Below are positions 1 through 8,169 of a DNA stretch of 64,000 nt, piece by piece. Position 1 is the first letter of the stretch. Each line of letters starts with the position of its first letter. This DNA comes from Methylumidiphilus sp963753955. GTDB taxonomy: Bacteria; Pseudomonadota; Gammaproteobacteria; Methylococcales; Methylococcaceae. Where the stretch lies: the NCBI GenBank assembly GCA_963753955.1, contig CAVWEM010000008.1, positions 372,001-436,000 on the forward strand. Direction: 5' to 3'. The notes below the pieces were generated by a model, which saw nothing but the letters and a program-made list of their open reading frames with translations, was not told the DNA's origin and did no database searches. The translations under genes and the position numbers were made by a program.

Positions 1-30
1 GGCGGCAAGCTGTCCAAAGCCTGAATTAAA

Positions 31-153
31 TCAAGTTTTTTTCTGCGGATGCACAGCGTTTTCCAGCGTCTGGCGGATGAAGCGCTGATAGGGTATGCCC
101 GAACGCTCGGCTTCTTCCTTGATGGCATCCAACAGCGGTTCCGGCAGGCGCAT
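31..153 (-). CDS. Short CopG/BrnA-type antitoxin (probable remnant)
   Basis: The minus strand encodes a 40-residue peptide from an ATG at 153 to a TGA at 31. It begins MRLPEPLLDAIK and continues with GIPYQRFIRQTLE, which matches the C-terminal RHH half of BrnA/CopG antitoxins. Open frame continues upstream of the ATG to a stop at 214-216 but without a start, so the usual longer N-terminal half of BrnA is absent. It is divergent from the HigB-like gene across the inverted repeat at 178-201. It may be a decayed antitoxin or use a non-ATG start. Family assignment is moderately sure; functionality is not. Confidence 0.5.
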   Translation of the reverse strand: MRLPEPLLDAIKEEAERSGIPYQRFIRQTLENAVHPQKKT

Positions 154-177
154 GGTAAGAATTGCTTTTGTGCTTGC

Positions 178-201
178 AATGTAGTCGAATTTGACTACAT
201 T
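178..201. promoter_or_regulatory. Perfect inverted repeat, candidate TA operator
   Basis: AATGTAGTC and GACTACATT form perfect 9-bp arms around a 6-bp centre, ending 19 bp before the HigB-like start. The right arm contains TTGACT, which could serve as a -35 box. The site lies between divergent antitoxin-type genes, as expected for an autoregulatory operator. Function is inferred. Confidence 0.55.
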
Positions 202-219
202 AACAGGGAGGGGTTAAGC

Positions 220-516
220 ATGAAAGAGATCACACGACCTATTTCATGGGTCAAGGCCGCACGGAAGGCGTTTGACGAGTTTCCTGTGTCGGTGCAAACG
301 GAGGCTTTACGCGCCTTGACCATCGCCGCCGGAGGCCGCATGGCCGAACATGTGAAGCCACTAAAAGGCTTCGATAGCGGCATTATGGAAATCGTCCTGC
401 GTCACCGTGGGGACGCTTTCCGCGTCGTGTATGCCGTGCAGATAGGGGATGCGGTGTGGGTTATCCATGCCTTTCAGAAAAAGTCCACGCAAGGCAATCA
501 AGACCCCCAAGCATGA
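220..516 (+). CDS. HigB/Gp49-family toxin (type II TA)
   Basis: A 98-residue basic protein starting MKEITRPISWVKAARK. I chose the ATG at 220 because a purine-rich GGGAGGGG stretch lies just upstream and the longer in-frame extension would run through the operator. The pattern (helical N-terminus, FPVSVQTEALRAL, then strands with ILRHRGDAFRVVYAVQ and a final AFQKKS) is that of phage-derived Gp49/HigB toxins, which are ribosome-dependent mRNA endonucleases of the RelE fold. The toxin-first order with an HTH antitoxin 51 bp downstream (568) fits higBA. Activity is inferred from family; the family call is fairly sure. Confidence 0.75.
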   Translation: MKEITRPISWVKAARKAFDEFPVSVQTEALRALTIAAGGRMAEHVKPLKGFDSGIMEIVLRHRGDAFRVVYAVQIGDAVWVIHAFQKKSTQGNQDPQA

Positions 517-567
517 AATAGACCTCGTGCATGAACGCTTGAAACGCTTATTAAAGGAGGCGCTCCG

Positions 568-897
568 ATGACCGACGAACCTTTTGAACTTATCCATGGT
601 AGCGGTAACGTATTCGCTGACTTCGGCTATCCCAATGCCGCCGCCGAACAACTCAAGGCTTTGCTGGCCTCTGAAATTATCGGCGTCCTCGATGATCGCG
701 CCCTGACTGTCCGCAGGGCCGAAGAAATGACCGGCATTGCCGCCGCCGACTTTTCGCGCATTCGCAAAGCCAAGCTCGACCGCTTCACCATTGATCGGCT
801 GATAACGGTTCTCAACCGTCTCGATCAGGATGTGGATGTGCAGGTGACTGTCCACCCTCACCGTGCGACGGTGAACGAAACACACCTTGCGCCCTAA
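568..897 (+). CDS. HigA/XRE-type antitoxin
   Basis: A 109-residue protein preceded by an AGGAGG ribosome site. Its middle contains LTVRRAEEMTGIAAADFSRI-RKAKLDRFTIDRLI, a helix-turn-helix of the HTH_37/XRE class used by HigA antitoxins that pair with Gp49-like toxins. It would neutralise the upstream toxin and repress the operon, probably at the inverted repeat at 178-201. The C-terminal tail (VQVTVHPHRA) is typical of this antitoxin group. Confidence 0.75.
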   Translation: MTDEPFELIHGSGNVFADFGYPNAAAEQLKALLASEIIGVLDDRALTVRRAEEMTGIAAADFSRIRKAKLDRFTIDRLITVLNRLDQDVDVQVTVHPHRATVNETHLAP

Positions 898-956
898 TCC
901 CTCCACCGTTTTTCAAATCCCGCCGCGCCCATGATTGGGGCTTCAGGCTCTTTGCC

Positions 957-972
957 TGTCACAAACCCGACA
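957..972 (+). promoter_or_regulatory. NifA upstream activator site 1 for rnf
   Basis: TGT-N10-ACA (TGT at 957, ACA at 970), the NifA binding consensus. It lies 122 bp upstream of the sigma-54 element at 1079. Confidence 0.7.
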
Positions 973-995
973 ATCCCGCCCCAACCCCCTACCCC

Positions 996-1011
996 TGTTT
1001 TTTTTCCGACA
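996..1011 (+). promoter_or_regulatory. NifA upstream activator site 2 for rnf
   Basis: A second TGT-N10-ACA (TGT at 996, ACA at 1009), 83 bp upstream of the -24 element. This is the same spacing as at nifH. Two sites in tandem strengthen the case for NifA control. Confidence 0.7.
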
Positions 1012-1078
1012 ATCCAAAATCCCTCTCAGAAGGCAGGAATTCTTTAAAATCAATGCTATGCCTAACACTTGAGGCTTC

Positions 1079-1094
1079 TGGCACAGCCCGTGCT
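1079..1094 (+). promoter_or_regulatory. Sigma-54 promoter of rnfABCDGEH
   Basis: TGGCACA-N4-GTGCT with GG and GC separated by exactly 10 bp, matching the RpoN -24/-12 consensus. It lies about 85 bp before rnfA and downstream of two NifA sites, so the Rnf complex is probably induced with nitrogenase. Confidence 0.8.
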
Positions 1095-1177
1095 TTGATC
1101 CTGGACATACCGAAGGGGATTTTTGGCGTGCGGGGCAAGCCTTGCGCTCCTTCCCTGTGACCGACCGAGGAAATCCT

Positions 1178-1759
1178 GTGAGCGACTACCTGATGCTATT
1201 GCTGGGCACGGCCTTGGTGAACAATGTCGTGCTGGTGAAGTTCCTGGGGCTTTGCCCGTTCATGGGCGTGTCCAAAAAACTCGACTCCGCCATCGGCATG
1301 GGGCTGGCGACCACGTTCGTGCTGACTTTGACGGCGGTGGCGAGTTGGTCCATCGAGCATTATCTGCTGACCCCGCTGGGGATAGGCTTCCTGCGCATCC
1401 TGACGTTTATCTTGGTGATCGCCGCCGTGGTGCAATTCACCGAAATGGTGGTGCGCAAGACTAGCCCCGTGCTGTACCAGGTGCTGGGCATCTTCCTGCC
1501 GCTCATCACCACCAACTGCGCAGTGTTGGGCGTGGCGCTTTTGAACATCCAGCAAGAATACGATTTTCTGCACAGCGCCTTGTTCGGCTTCGGTTCGGCT
1601 CTGGGCTTCACGCTGGTGATGGTGATCTTCGCGGGCATCCGCGAGCGGCTGGCGCTAATGAATGTGCCGGAGGCATTCGCCGGAACGCCCATCGCCTTCA
1701 TCACGGCGGGGATACTGTCCCTGGCTTTCATGGGTTTCGTGGGTTTGAACACGCATTGA
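1178..1759 (+). CDS. rnfA: RnfA, membrane subunit of Rnf electron-transport complex
   Basis: Encodes 193 residues from a GTG start at 1178, chosen because a GAGG box precedes it and the protein then begins SDYLMLLLGTALVNNVV as in the family; an ORF reading extends further upstream but is not conserved. It is an integral membrane protein with about six helices and the conserved VNNVVLVKFLGLCPFMG and TTNCAVLG motifs; the two conserved Cys sit on opposite faces and hold an intramembrane [2Fe-2S] in characterised Rnf. With RnfE it forms the core through which electrons from NADH pass to ferredoxin or flavodoxin at the expense of the ion gradient. First gene of the NifA-controlled operon. Confidence 0.95.
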   Translation: MSDYLMLLLGTALVNNVVLVKFLGLCPFMGVSKKLDSAIGMGLATTFVLTLTAVASWSIEHYLLTPLGIGFLRILTFILVIAAVVQFTEMVVRKTSPVLYQVLGIFLPLITTNCAVLGVALLNIQQEYDFLHSALFGFGSALGFTLVMVIFAGIRERLALMNVPEAFAGTPIAFITAGILSLAFMGFVGLNTH

Positions 1760-1774
1760 TAGAGGGAGGCCACT

Positions 1775-2320
1775 ATGTACATCCTATTCGCCGCCATAGC
1801 CCTCGCCGCCCTGGGGATGGGTTTGGGTTTCTTGCTGGGCGCGGCGTCGCGCTATTTCAAGGTAGAAGAAAACCCCCTGATCGACGAGATCGAACGCATG
1901 ATGCCCGGCTCCCAGTGCGGGCAGTGCAACTTCCCCGGCTGCCGACCGGCGGCGGAAGCCCTGGTGGCGGGCGAAGCGCCGCCGACCCTGTGCCCGCCCG
2001 GCGGCAAGGCGCTGGCCGAACAACTGGCAAACAAGCTTTCCATCGAACTGGACTTGTCCTCTTTAAAAGATACCGTCCCGCTGGTGGCGCGGGTGGATGA
2101 AACCACCTGCATCGGCTGCGCCCGCTGCACCAAGGTCTGCCCCACCGATGCCCTGGTCGGCGCGCCGAAGATGATCCATTCCGTCGTGTCGGATGCCTGC
2201 ATCGCCTGCGCCAAGTGCGTGGAGGTCTGCCCCACCGAGTGTTTGAAAATGCATCCGGTGAAAACGACCCTGCGCAACTGGCGTTGGCCTAAGCCGGAAG
2301 CGGCTTTGGCGGGGGCTTAA
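1775..2320 (+). CDS. rnfB: RnfB, ferredoxin-like subunit of Rnf complex
   Basis: 181 residues with an N-terminal membrane anchor (about 3-25), an Fe-S domain with Cys48, Cys51, Cys56 and Cys73, and two classical 4Fe-4S motifs (Cys112-115-118-122 and Cys142-145-148-152). Rnf uses it as the cytoplasmic end of the chain, handing electrons to ferredoxin or flavodoxin. A GAGGG box precedes the ATG. The gene lies 15 bp after rnfA and 4 bp before rnfC, so co-transcription is clear. Length is normal for the family. Confidence 0.95.
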   Translation: MYILFAAIALAALGMGLGFLLGAASRYFKVEENPLIDEIERMMPGSQCGQCNFPGCRPAAEALVAGEAPPTLCPPGGKALAEQLANKLSIELDLSSLKDTVPLVARVDETTCIGCARCTKVCPTDALVGAPKMIHSVVSDACIACAKCVEVCPTECLKMHPVKTTLRNWRWPKPEAALAGA

Positions 2321-2324
2321 GGCC

Positions 2325-3842
2325 ATGGCTTTCTTCGATATTTCTTCATTATTGTGGTCCACGAAACCCGGCACGATCCGGGGCGGCGTACACCCCGAAC
2401 CGCGCAAGGAAGCCACCGCCGACCGGCCCATCGATATGGACTTTCCGCTGCCGCCGATGTTGTATCTGGCTTTGCAACAGCATGTGGGCCAGCCTGCCGA
2501 GCCGATCATCAAGGTCGGCGACAAGGTGCTGAAAGGCCAGTTGCTGGCGGTGAGTCAGGGCAATATTTCCGCGCCCATCCACGCGCCCACCTCGGGCGTG
2601 GTGGTGGACATCATGGATTATCCTTCAGCCCATCCTTCCGCCCTGCCCACACCTACCCTGCTGCTGGAACCGGACGGCGAGGAGCGTTGGATCGACCGCC
2701 CCGGAATTAAAGACCCTTTCAGCCTCGATCCAGAGGAAATCAGCCTGCGCGTCGGCGCGGCAGGCGTGGTGGGCTTGGGCGGAGCGGCATTTCCCTCCAA
2801 AGTGAAGCTCAACTTAGGGAGACGCACGCAAATCCAAACCCTGCTGATCAACGGCGGCGAATGCGAACCGTACCTGACCTGCGACGATAGGCTCATGCGC
2901 GAGCGGGCGCGGGAGGTGGTGGACGGCATCCTGATCATGCTGCACGGGCTGGGCTGCAACCAGTCCATCGTCGGCATCGAGGACAACAAGCCCGAGGCTT
3001 ACGAGGCCATGCGCTTGGCCGCTGCCGAGCTAGGCCAGGGCAAGGTGCGGATCGCCTTGGTTCCATCGCTCTATCCGATGGGCTGGGACAAGCAATTGAT
3101 CCGCTACCTGACCGGCAAGGAAGTCCCGGCCGGCGGCCGCGCCACGGATGTCGGCGTGTTGATGCACAATGTCGGCACCGCCTACGCCGTGCAGCAGGCC
3201 ATCCGCCACGCCAAACCGCTGATCAGCCGCGTCATCACCGTCAGCGGCGGGGCGGTGGGCGCGCCACGCAATGTCGATGCGCCACTCGGCACGCCACTGG
3301 CCAGCCTGCTGGCCTATTGCGGCTACCGGCCCGAGGATACCGCCCGCTTCGTCATGGGCGGGCCGATGATGGGCGATGCCCTGCCCCACCCGAACGTCCC
3401 CCTGGTCAAGGGCGCCTGCGGCATCTTAGGGCTGACCCGCGAGGAAATCACCGCGTCCGATGCCAAATCCTGCATCCGCTGCTCCCGTTGCGTAACCGCC
3501 TGTCCGGTGGGCCTGCTGCCCTTGGAGATGATGAGCCGGATTCGCGCCGGCCAGTTGGAATCGGCCTTGGGCTATGGCCTGAAAGATTGCATCTCCTGCG
3601 GCTCCTGCTCTTACGTCTGCCCGTCGGAAATCCCCTTGGTGCATTACTTCAAATACGCCAACGGCGAATTGCTCTCCCGCGACCAAGCCAACCACAAGGC
3701 CGACCAAACCAAGCGCCTGTCGGAAGAAAAGTTGGCCCGCATCGAGCGCCAGAAGCAAGAAGCGGCGGCGGCGGCGGCAGCCCGCAAAGCGGCGGCAGCG
3801 GCCAAAGCCAAACCGAAACCGAAGCAGGAGGAAGCGGCATGA
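2325..3842 (+). CDS. rnfC: RnfC, NADH-binding/FeS subunit of Rnf complex
   Basis: 505 residues. The N-terminal half holds the SLBB/nucleotide-FMN region with GVVGLGGAAFPSKVKL and NGGECEPYLTCD, as in RnfC and the complex I NuoF family. Two 4Fe-4S motifs follow at about 385-430 (CIRCSRCVTACP and CISCGSCSYVCP). The C-terminus is a charged Ala/Lys-rich tail, probably helical. RnfC takes electrons from NADH at the membrane surface. The stop overlaps the start of rnfD (ATGA). The tail is shorter than in E. coli RsxC, like the nif-linked Rnf1 type. Confidence 0.95.
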   Translation: MAFFDISSLLWSTKPGTIRGGVHPEPRKEATADRPIDMDFPLPPMLYLALQQHVGQPAEPIIKVGDKVLKGQLLAVSQGNISAPIHAPTSGVVVDIMDYPSAHPSALPTPTLLLEPDGEERWIDRPGIKDPFSLDPEEISLRVGAAGVVGLGGAAFPSKVKLNLGRRTQIQTLLINGGECEPYLTCDDRLMRERAREVVDGILIMLHGLGCNQSIVGIEDNKPEAYEAMRLAAAELGQGKVRIALVPSLYPMGWDKQLIRYLTGKEVPAGGRATDVGVLMHNVGTAYAVQQAIRHAKPLISRVITVSGGAVGAPRNVDAPLGTPLASLLAYCGYRPEDTARFVMGGPMMGDALPHPNVPLVKGACGILGLTREEITASDAKSCIRCSRCVTACPVGLLPLEMMSRIRAGQLESALGYGLKDCISCGSCSYVCPSEIPLVHYFKYANGELLSRDQANHKADQTKRLSEEKLARIERQKQEAAAAAAARKAAAAAKAKPKPKQEEAA

Positions 3843-4915
3843 GCAGCCAAGTGTTAAGCGCGCCCTTCGCCCGCGCCGATCTTCAGGTGCGGAACATCAT
3901 GCGGACGGTGATCTTGGGCCTAATGCCGGGAACGGCCTGGGGGCTGTTCGTGTTTGGCTGGCCCGCGCTGCTATTGTTCATGGTCACCGTGGCCTCGGCC
4001 CTGTTTTTTGAGGCTTTTTGCCTGAGACTGGCGGACAAGTCGGTCAGCGCGACGCTGGCCGATGGCTCGGCCCTCTTGACCGGCTGGCTCATCGCCCTGA
4101 CGCTGCCACCTTGGGCACCCTGGTGGATAGGCGCTTTGGGTTCGTTCATCGGCATCGTGGTGGGCAAGCAAGTGTTTGGCGGCCTGGGGCAAAACTTGTT
4201 CAACCCCGCCATGCTGGCACGGGTGGCTTTGCTGGTGTCTTTTCCGCTGGAACTGACGGCCTGGGTCAACCCCGCGCCGATTTTCTCTTCCCACGCGCCC
4301 AGCCTTGAAACCGCGTGGGCCATCATCTTCAACGGCCAGATGCCGGCCGATGGCATGACCGGCGCGACCGTGCTGGGCTGGATCAAAACCGAATTCTCCC
4401 AAGGCCGGGGCTTGGACGAGTCGCTGGCCTCGGGAGAATGGGGCTTGCTCAAATCCATCCTGGGTTGGAGCCGGGGCAGCCTGGGCGAGACTTCGGCCTT
4501 GCTGACGGCGCTGGGTGGCGTATGGCTGTTGCGGGAAAAAGTCATCACTTGGCATATACCCTTCTCCATGCTCGGCACGGTGGCCTTGTTAGCCAGCGTG
4601 TTTACCTTGATCGATGGCGAGCGTTATGCCGGGCCGCTGCTGCATTTGAGTTCCGGCGCATTGATGCTGGGCGCGTTTTTCATCGCCACCGATTACGTCA
4701 CCTCGCCCAATAGCGCCACCGGCCAGATCCTATTCGGAGCGGGCTGCGGTTTGATCGTCTTCGTCATCCGCACCTGGGGCGGCTTTCCCGAAGGCGTTGC
4801 GTTTGCGGTGCTATTGATGAATTCCGTCACCCCCATCATCGACCACTACGTGCGCCCCCGCATTTATGGCCGTGACCACAAGGGCAAGCCTTTGGAATTG
4901 GAGGGACGGCAATGA
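3839..4915 (+). CDS. rnfD: RnfD, flavin-carrying membrane subunit
   Basis: 358 residues starting MSSQVLSAPFARADLQV; the start overlaps the rnfC stop by 4 bp, after an AGGAGG box. It is a polytopic protein with an NQR2/RnfD fold. The GMTGATVLG segment near residue 180 carries the Thr that receives covalent FMN in this family. It passes electrons across the membrane together with RnfG. Its stop overlaps rnfG by 4 bp, so the three genes are translationally coupled. Confidence 0.94.
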   Translation: MSSQVLSAPFARADLQVRNIMRTVILGLMPGTAWGLFVFGWPALLLFMVTVASALFFEAFCLRLADKSVSATLADGSALLTGWLIALTLPPWAPWWIGALGSFIGIVVGKQVFGGLGQNLFNPAMLARVALLVSFPLELTAWVNPAPIFSSHAPSLETAWAIIFNGQMPADGMTGATVLGWIKTEFSQGRGLDESLASGEWGLLKSILGWSRGSLGETSALLTALGGVWLLREKVITWHIPFSMLGTVALLASVFTLIDGERYAGPLLHLSSGALMLGAFFIATDYVTSPNSATGQILFGAGCGLIVFVIRTWGGFPEGVAFAVLLMNSVTPIIDHYVRPRIYGRDHKGKPLELEGRQ

Positions 4916-5592
4916 GCAGCGTGAATCTGGAAAACCTGCGCGGTTTCGCCTTAAGCCGCTGGGAAAAGCTGCTGCGGCAGTTCGACGACCTCGACGCCTT
5001 GCGCCAGCGCTTGGATTATCAAACCTACATCCTCGCCGCCGCCGGGCTGGCTTCCAGCCTATTGCTGGGCTTCGGCGACTTGGCGACGCGAGGCTCCATC
5101 GCCGCCCGCCAAGAAGAGGACATGCAAGCCACCTTGGAGCAAGTCCTGCCTTCCGAACTGCATGACAACGTGCTGTTGCACGATGTGAAAACCCTCGCCG
5201 ATGGCAACCAGGCAACGCCAGTCTACATCGCCCGCCAACAAGGGATAGTCACCGGCGTGGCCTTCAAATTCATCGCCAGCGGCGGCTATTCCGGCCCGAT
5301 CACCTTGATGATGGGCGTGGGCATGGACGGCGCGGTGCTGGGTGTCCGTGTCATCGCCCATGCCGAGACGCCGGGCTTGGGGGACAAGATCGAGCGTGGC
5401 AAATCCGACTGGATACTGTCCTTCAACCAGCGCTCTTTGGAGAACTTGGCCCCGGAACGCTGGAAGGTCAAGAAAGACGGCGGCGATTTCGACCAGTTCG
5501 CCGGCGCCACCATCACGCCCCGCGCCGTGGTGCATGGGGTGGAATCGGGGTTGAAGTTTTTCCAGCGGCATAAGGACGAATTGCTGGAATAG
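4912..5592 (+). CDS. rnfG: RnfG, covalent-FMN subunit
   Basis: 226 residues with one N-terminal membrane helix (about 37-57) and a periplasmic FMN-binding domain. The FAGATITPRAVVHGV motif near residue 200 contains the Thr used for phosphoester FMN attachment by ApbE. GLGDKIERGKSDW is also typical of RnfG/NqrC. The gene starts within the stop of rnfD. Confidence 0.94.
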   Translation: MSSVNLENLRGFALSRWEKLLRQFDDLDALRQRLDYQTYILAAAGLASSLLLGFGDLATRGSIAARQEEDMQATLEQVLPSELHDNVLLHDVKTLADGNQATPVYIARQQGIVTGVAFKFIASGGYSGPITLMMGVGMDGAVLGVRVIAHAETPGLGDKIERGKSDWILSFNQRSLENLAPERWKVKKDGGDFDQFAGATITPRAVVHGVESGLKFFQRHKDELLE

Positions 5593-5596
5593 AAGG

Positions 5597-5688
5597 TTCC
5601 CCCCTTTGCAAAAGGGGGGTTAGGGGGAATTTACAGCAACTGGCCGAGTAAAGAAATTCCCCTCAGTCCCCCTTTAGCAAAGGGGGAA
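5597..5688. repeat. Opposed pair of short palindromic intergenic repeats
   Basis: Two copies of a C6-TTTGCAAAA-G6-type palindrome face each other between rnfG and rnfE (about 5597-5632 and 5654-5688). Related copies occur near 7017-7052 and 33835-33869. They could form a hairpin in the rnf transcript. Confidence 0.6.
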
Positions 5689-5709
5689 GAAGATGAAGAG
5701 AGCGACACC

Positions 5710-6405
5710 ATGAACGCAGAATTCCGTAAAATCACCCGCGACGGGCTGTGGGACAACAACATCGTCTTCAGCCAGAGCATCGGCCTTTGCCCCTTGCTGG
5801 CCGTGACCGGCACGGCGGTGAACGGGCTGGGCATGGGCCTTGCGACCACCGCCGTGATGGTCGTGTGCAGCGCCACGGTGTCCCGTGGCCGTTTGTTTAT
5901 CCCGCCGGAAATCCGCATCCCCATCTTCGTGGTGTTGATCGCCATGGTCGTGACCCTGGTGGACATGGTCATGAACGCCTGGCTGCACGAAATGCACAAG
6001 GTCTTGGGGCTGTTCATTCCGCTGATCGTGACCAACTGCGCCATCTTAGGAAGGGTCGAGGCTTACGCTTCGCGCCAGCCGGTGGCCGAAGCGGCCATGG
6101 ACGGGCTGATGATGGGCCTGGGGTTCACTTTTGCGCTGGTGGCCTTGGGCGCGGCGCGGGAAATCCTAGGTTCCGGCACCTTGTTTGCGAACGCATCGCT
6201 GTTGATGGGCGAATCCTTCGCCTGGCTGGAGACCGTGTTGATCCAGAAATACCGTGGCTTCCTGCTGATGGCCCTGCCGCCGGGCGGATTCCTGATGCTG
6301 GGTTTCATGCTTGCGGCTAAGAAGGTGCTAGATCGGAAGCTTCAAGCCAAAGCCGTCGAGGCTGACGTAGCACTTAATTCCCCTCTCCCTCTGGGAGAGG
6401 GTTAG
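5710..6405 (+). CDS. rnfE: RnfE, membrane subunit of Rnf complex
   Basis: 231 residues; polytopic, homologous in fold to RnfA with inverted topology. The motifs DNNIVFSQSIGLCPLLAVT and PLIVTNCAILGR contain the paired conserved Cys of the RnfA/RnfE intramembrane cluster. The C-terminal end runs into a CTCTCCC palindromic repeat, so the last residues (NSPLPLGEG) are probably repeat-derived. It follows rnfG after 117 bp of repeats rather than by overlap. Confidence 0.93.
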   Translation: MNAEFRKITRDGLWDNNIVFSQSIGLCPLLAVTGTAVNGLGMGLATTAVMVVCSATVSRGRLFIPPEIRIPIFVVLIAMVVTLVDMVMNAWLHEMHKVLGLFIPLIVTNCAILGRVEAYASRQPVAEAAMDGLMMGLGFTFALVALGAAREILGSGTLFANASLLMGESFAWLETVLIQKYRGFLLMALPPGGFLMLGFMLAAKKVLDRKLQAKAVEADVALNSPLPLGEG

Positions 6406-6421
6406 GGTGAGGGTTTAGGCA

Positions 6422-6709
6422 ATGAACGTGGGCGTGTGTTATGCGGAAGCCGACCGTCAAGTGTGGCTGCGGCTGGAAACCCCGGACGGCAGCACGGTGG
6501 AACAGGCCATCCGCCATTCCGGCATCCTCAAGCGGTTTCCCGAAATCGACTTAAGCGCACAGAAGGTCGGCATCTTCGGCAAGCTGGTCAAATTGGACGC
6601 GCCGGTCAAGGAAGGCGACCGCATCGAGATTTACCGGCCCATCATCGCCGATCCGAAAACGGTGCGGCGTCGGCGCATGGACGACGATGATGAAGACGAC
6701 GATGATTGA
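6422..6709 (+). CDS. rnfH: RnfH-family protein (UPF0125)
   Basis: 95 residues with the ubiquitin-like beta-grasp pattern of RnfH: a strand with VCYAEADRQVWL, then DGSTVEQAIRHSGIL, then VGIFGKLV and GDRIEIYRPI. The C-terminus is a run of Asp/Glu. RnfH is encoded with Rnf in Azotobacter-type clusters; its molecular job is not established. It closes the operon and no clear terminator follows. Confidence 0.88.
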   Translation: MNVGVCYAEADRQVWLRLETPDGSTVEQAIRHSGILKRFPEIDLSAQKVGIFGKLVKLDAPVKEGDRIEIYRPIIADPKTVRRRRMDDDDEDDDD

Positions 6710-7161
6710 GATCCCAAGACCTTAAATGCAACGCCGAAGTGTGGGAATTGCTGAATATCCATGTACCCAAGGCGCAATATTCAAACCCATCAAGCTAAAT
6801 TGTCAGCTTTGCCCTAAAACCCTACCCTCACACCCCGGTATGAGGCCTTACAAATCCAGTGGCGGCACACCATAAAACCCGGCTGATTTAGATTTCCCCG
6901 TGGCACAGTCCATTTCCGCTGATTAACCATCCAAACCAAACCGAATCCATGAATCCTGATATCGTGGAGGTTGCAGCCTTGCCCGCTCCCAGGCGACGCG
7001 TGGAAGCCATAAATAAATCCCCCTCAATATCCCCCTTTTGCAAAGGGGGAAGCCTCGCCTAGTGAAGCTTTTGGCCTCACTGTTGCTACGCTATATGAAA
7101 ACGAATCGGGCCCTCAACACAATGGCCCAGCACTATTTACACTGCATGAGGAGAAATGACG
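6710..7161. other. Intergenic region between rnfH and gnd
   Basis: About 450 bp without a credible ORF. It contains a palindromic repeat at about 7017-7052 of the same family as at 5597. No sigma-54 element with a GC at -12 was seen, so gnd-zwf probably uses a housekeeping promoter. An AT-rich stretch (GCTATATGAAAA) near 7090 could include a -10 box, but I cannot fix a promoter. Confidence 0.4.
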
Positions 7162-8169
7162 ATGCGATTAGGCATGATTGGTTTGGGCCGGATGGGCGGA
7201 AACATGGTGCGCCGGTTGCTGCGCGGCGGACATGAATGCGTGGCTTTCGACCTCAACCCGCAGACGGTGCAGACCCTGGCCGCCGAAGGCGCGTTGGCGG
7301 CAAGTAGTTTGGAAGAGTTGGTTGCGCAATTGCCGGCTCCCCGTTTGCTTTGGCTGATGCTGCCGGCGGCGATTGTGGATCGCAGCCTGGATCAATTGGC
7401 CGGTCTGCTCACGCCGGGCGATATTTTGATCGACGGGGGCAACACCCATTATGTGGATGACATCCGCCGGGCGAAGGCGCTGGCGGAGCGTGGCTTGCAC
7501 TATGTGGATGTCGGCACCAGCGGCGGCGTCTGGGGCTTGGAACGCGGTTATTGTTTGATGATCGGCGGCGAGGCGGAAACCGTCGCGCATCTTGATCCGA
7601 TCTTCAAAACCTTGGCGCCGGGCAAAGGCGGCATTGCCGAAACGCCCGCCCGCGAACCCGGCACCACCGTCGAGCAGGGCTATCTGCACTGCGGTGAGGC
7701 CGGGGCCGGGCATTTCGTCAAGATGGTCCACAACGGCATCGAGTACGGCATGATGGCCGCCTATGCCGAGGGCTTCAACATCTTGCGCCGGGCCAATGTC
7801 GGCAAAGCGACAACGACTGCCAACGCGGAGACCGCGCCGCTGGAGCATCCCGAGCATTACCAATACGATCTCGAGCTGGCCGACATCGCCGAATTGTGGC
7901 GGCGCGGCAGCGTGGTGTCGTCTTGGCTGTTGGATCTGACCGCCAGCGCCTTAGCAAAAGCACCTGACTTGGCGAATTTCAGCGGCTCGGTGTCAGACTC
8001 CGGCGAAGGCCGTTGGACGGTCGAGGCCGCTATCGACCAAGGCACGCCCGCGCCGGTGTTGAGCGCGGCCTTGTTCCAGCGTTTCAGTTCCAGGGGCCAG
8101 GACAGCTTCGCCTGCAAGATCGTCTCGGCGATGCGCTATGAATTTGGCGGCCACGGTGAAACCTCATGA
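7162..8169 (+). CDS. gnd: 6-phosphogluconate dehydrogenase, decarboxylating (NAD-type Gnd)
   Basis: About 335 residues. I prefer the ATG at 7162, 8 nt after AGGAG, over the in-frame ATG at 7156, which is only 2 nt from it. An N-terminal Rossmann fold (MIGLGRMGGNMVRRL) is followed by DGGNTHY and the helical catalytic domain with GAGHFVKMVHNGIEYG, the signature region of 6PGDH. It is much shorter than the 470-residue E. coli enzyme, as in the GndA/YqeC-like class that often prefers NAD. It converts 6-phosphogluconate to ribulose 5-phosphate plus CO2. The stop overlaps zwf. In methylotrophs this pair runs dissimilatory sugar-phosphate oxidation; that role is inferred. Confidence 0.9.
   Translation: MRLGMIGLGRMGGNMVRRLLRGGHECVAFDLNPQTVQTLAAEGALAASSLEELVAQLPAPRLLWLMLPAAIVDRSLDQLAGLLTPGDILIDGGNTHYVDDIRRAKALAERGLHYVDVGTSGGVWGLERGYCLMIGGEAETVAHLDPIFKTLAPGKGGIAETPAREPGTTVEQGYLHCGEAGAGHFVKMVHNGIEYGMMAAYAEGFNILRRANVGKATTTANAETAPLEHPEHYQYDLELADIAELWRRGSVVSSWLLDLTASALAKAPDLANFSGSVSDSGEGRWTVEAAIDQGTPAPVLSAALFQRFSSRGQDSFACKIVSAMRYEFGGHGETS

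Noticed and set aside
3317..3838. Long open frame upstream of and in frame with rnfD
   Set aside because: It overlaps rnfC in another frame, has an Arg/Pro-rich shadow composition, and the conserved RnfD start is at 3839.
6870..6920. Sigma-54 promoter for gnd (TGGCACAG near 6900)
   Set aside because: GG at -24 is present but no GC 10 bp further; no NifA site upstream.
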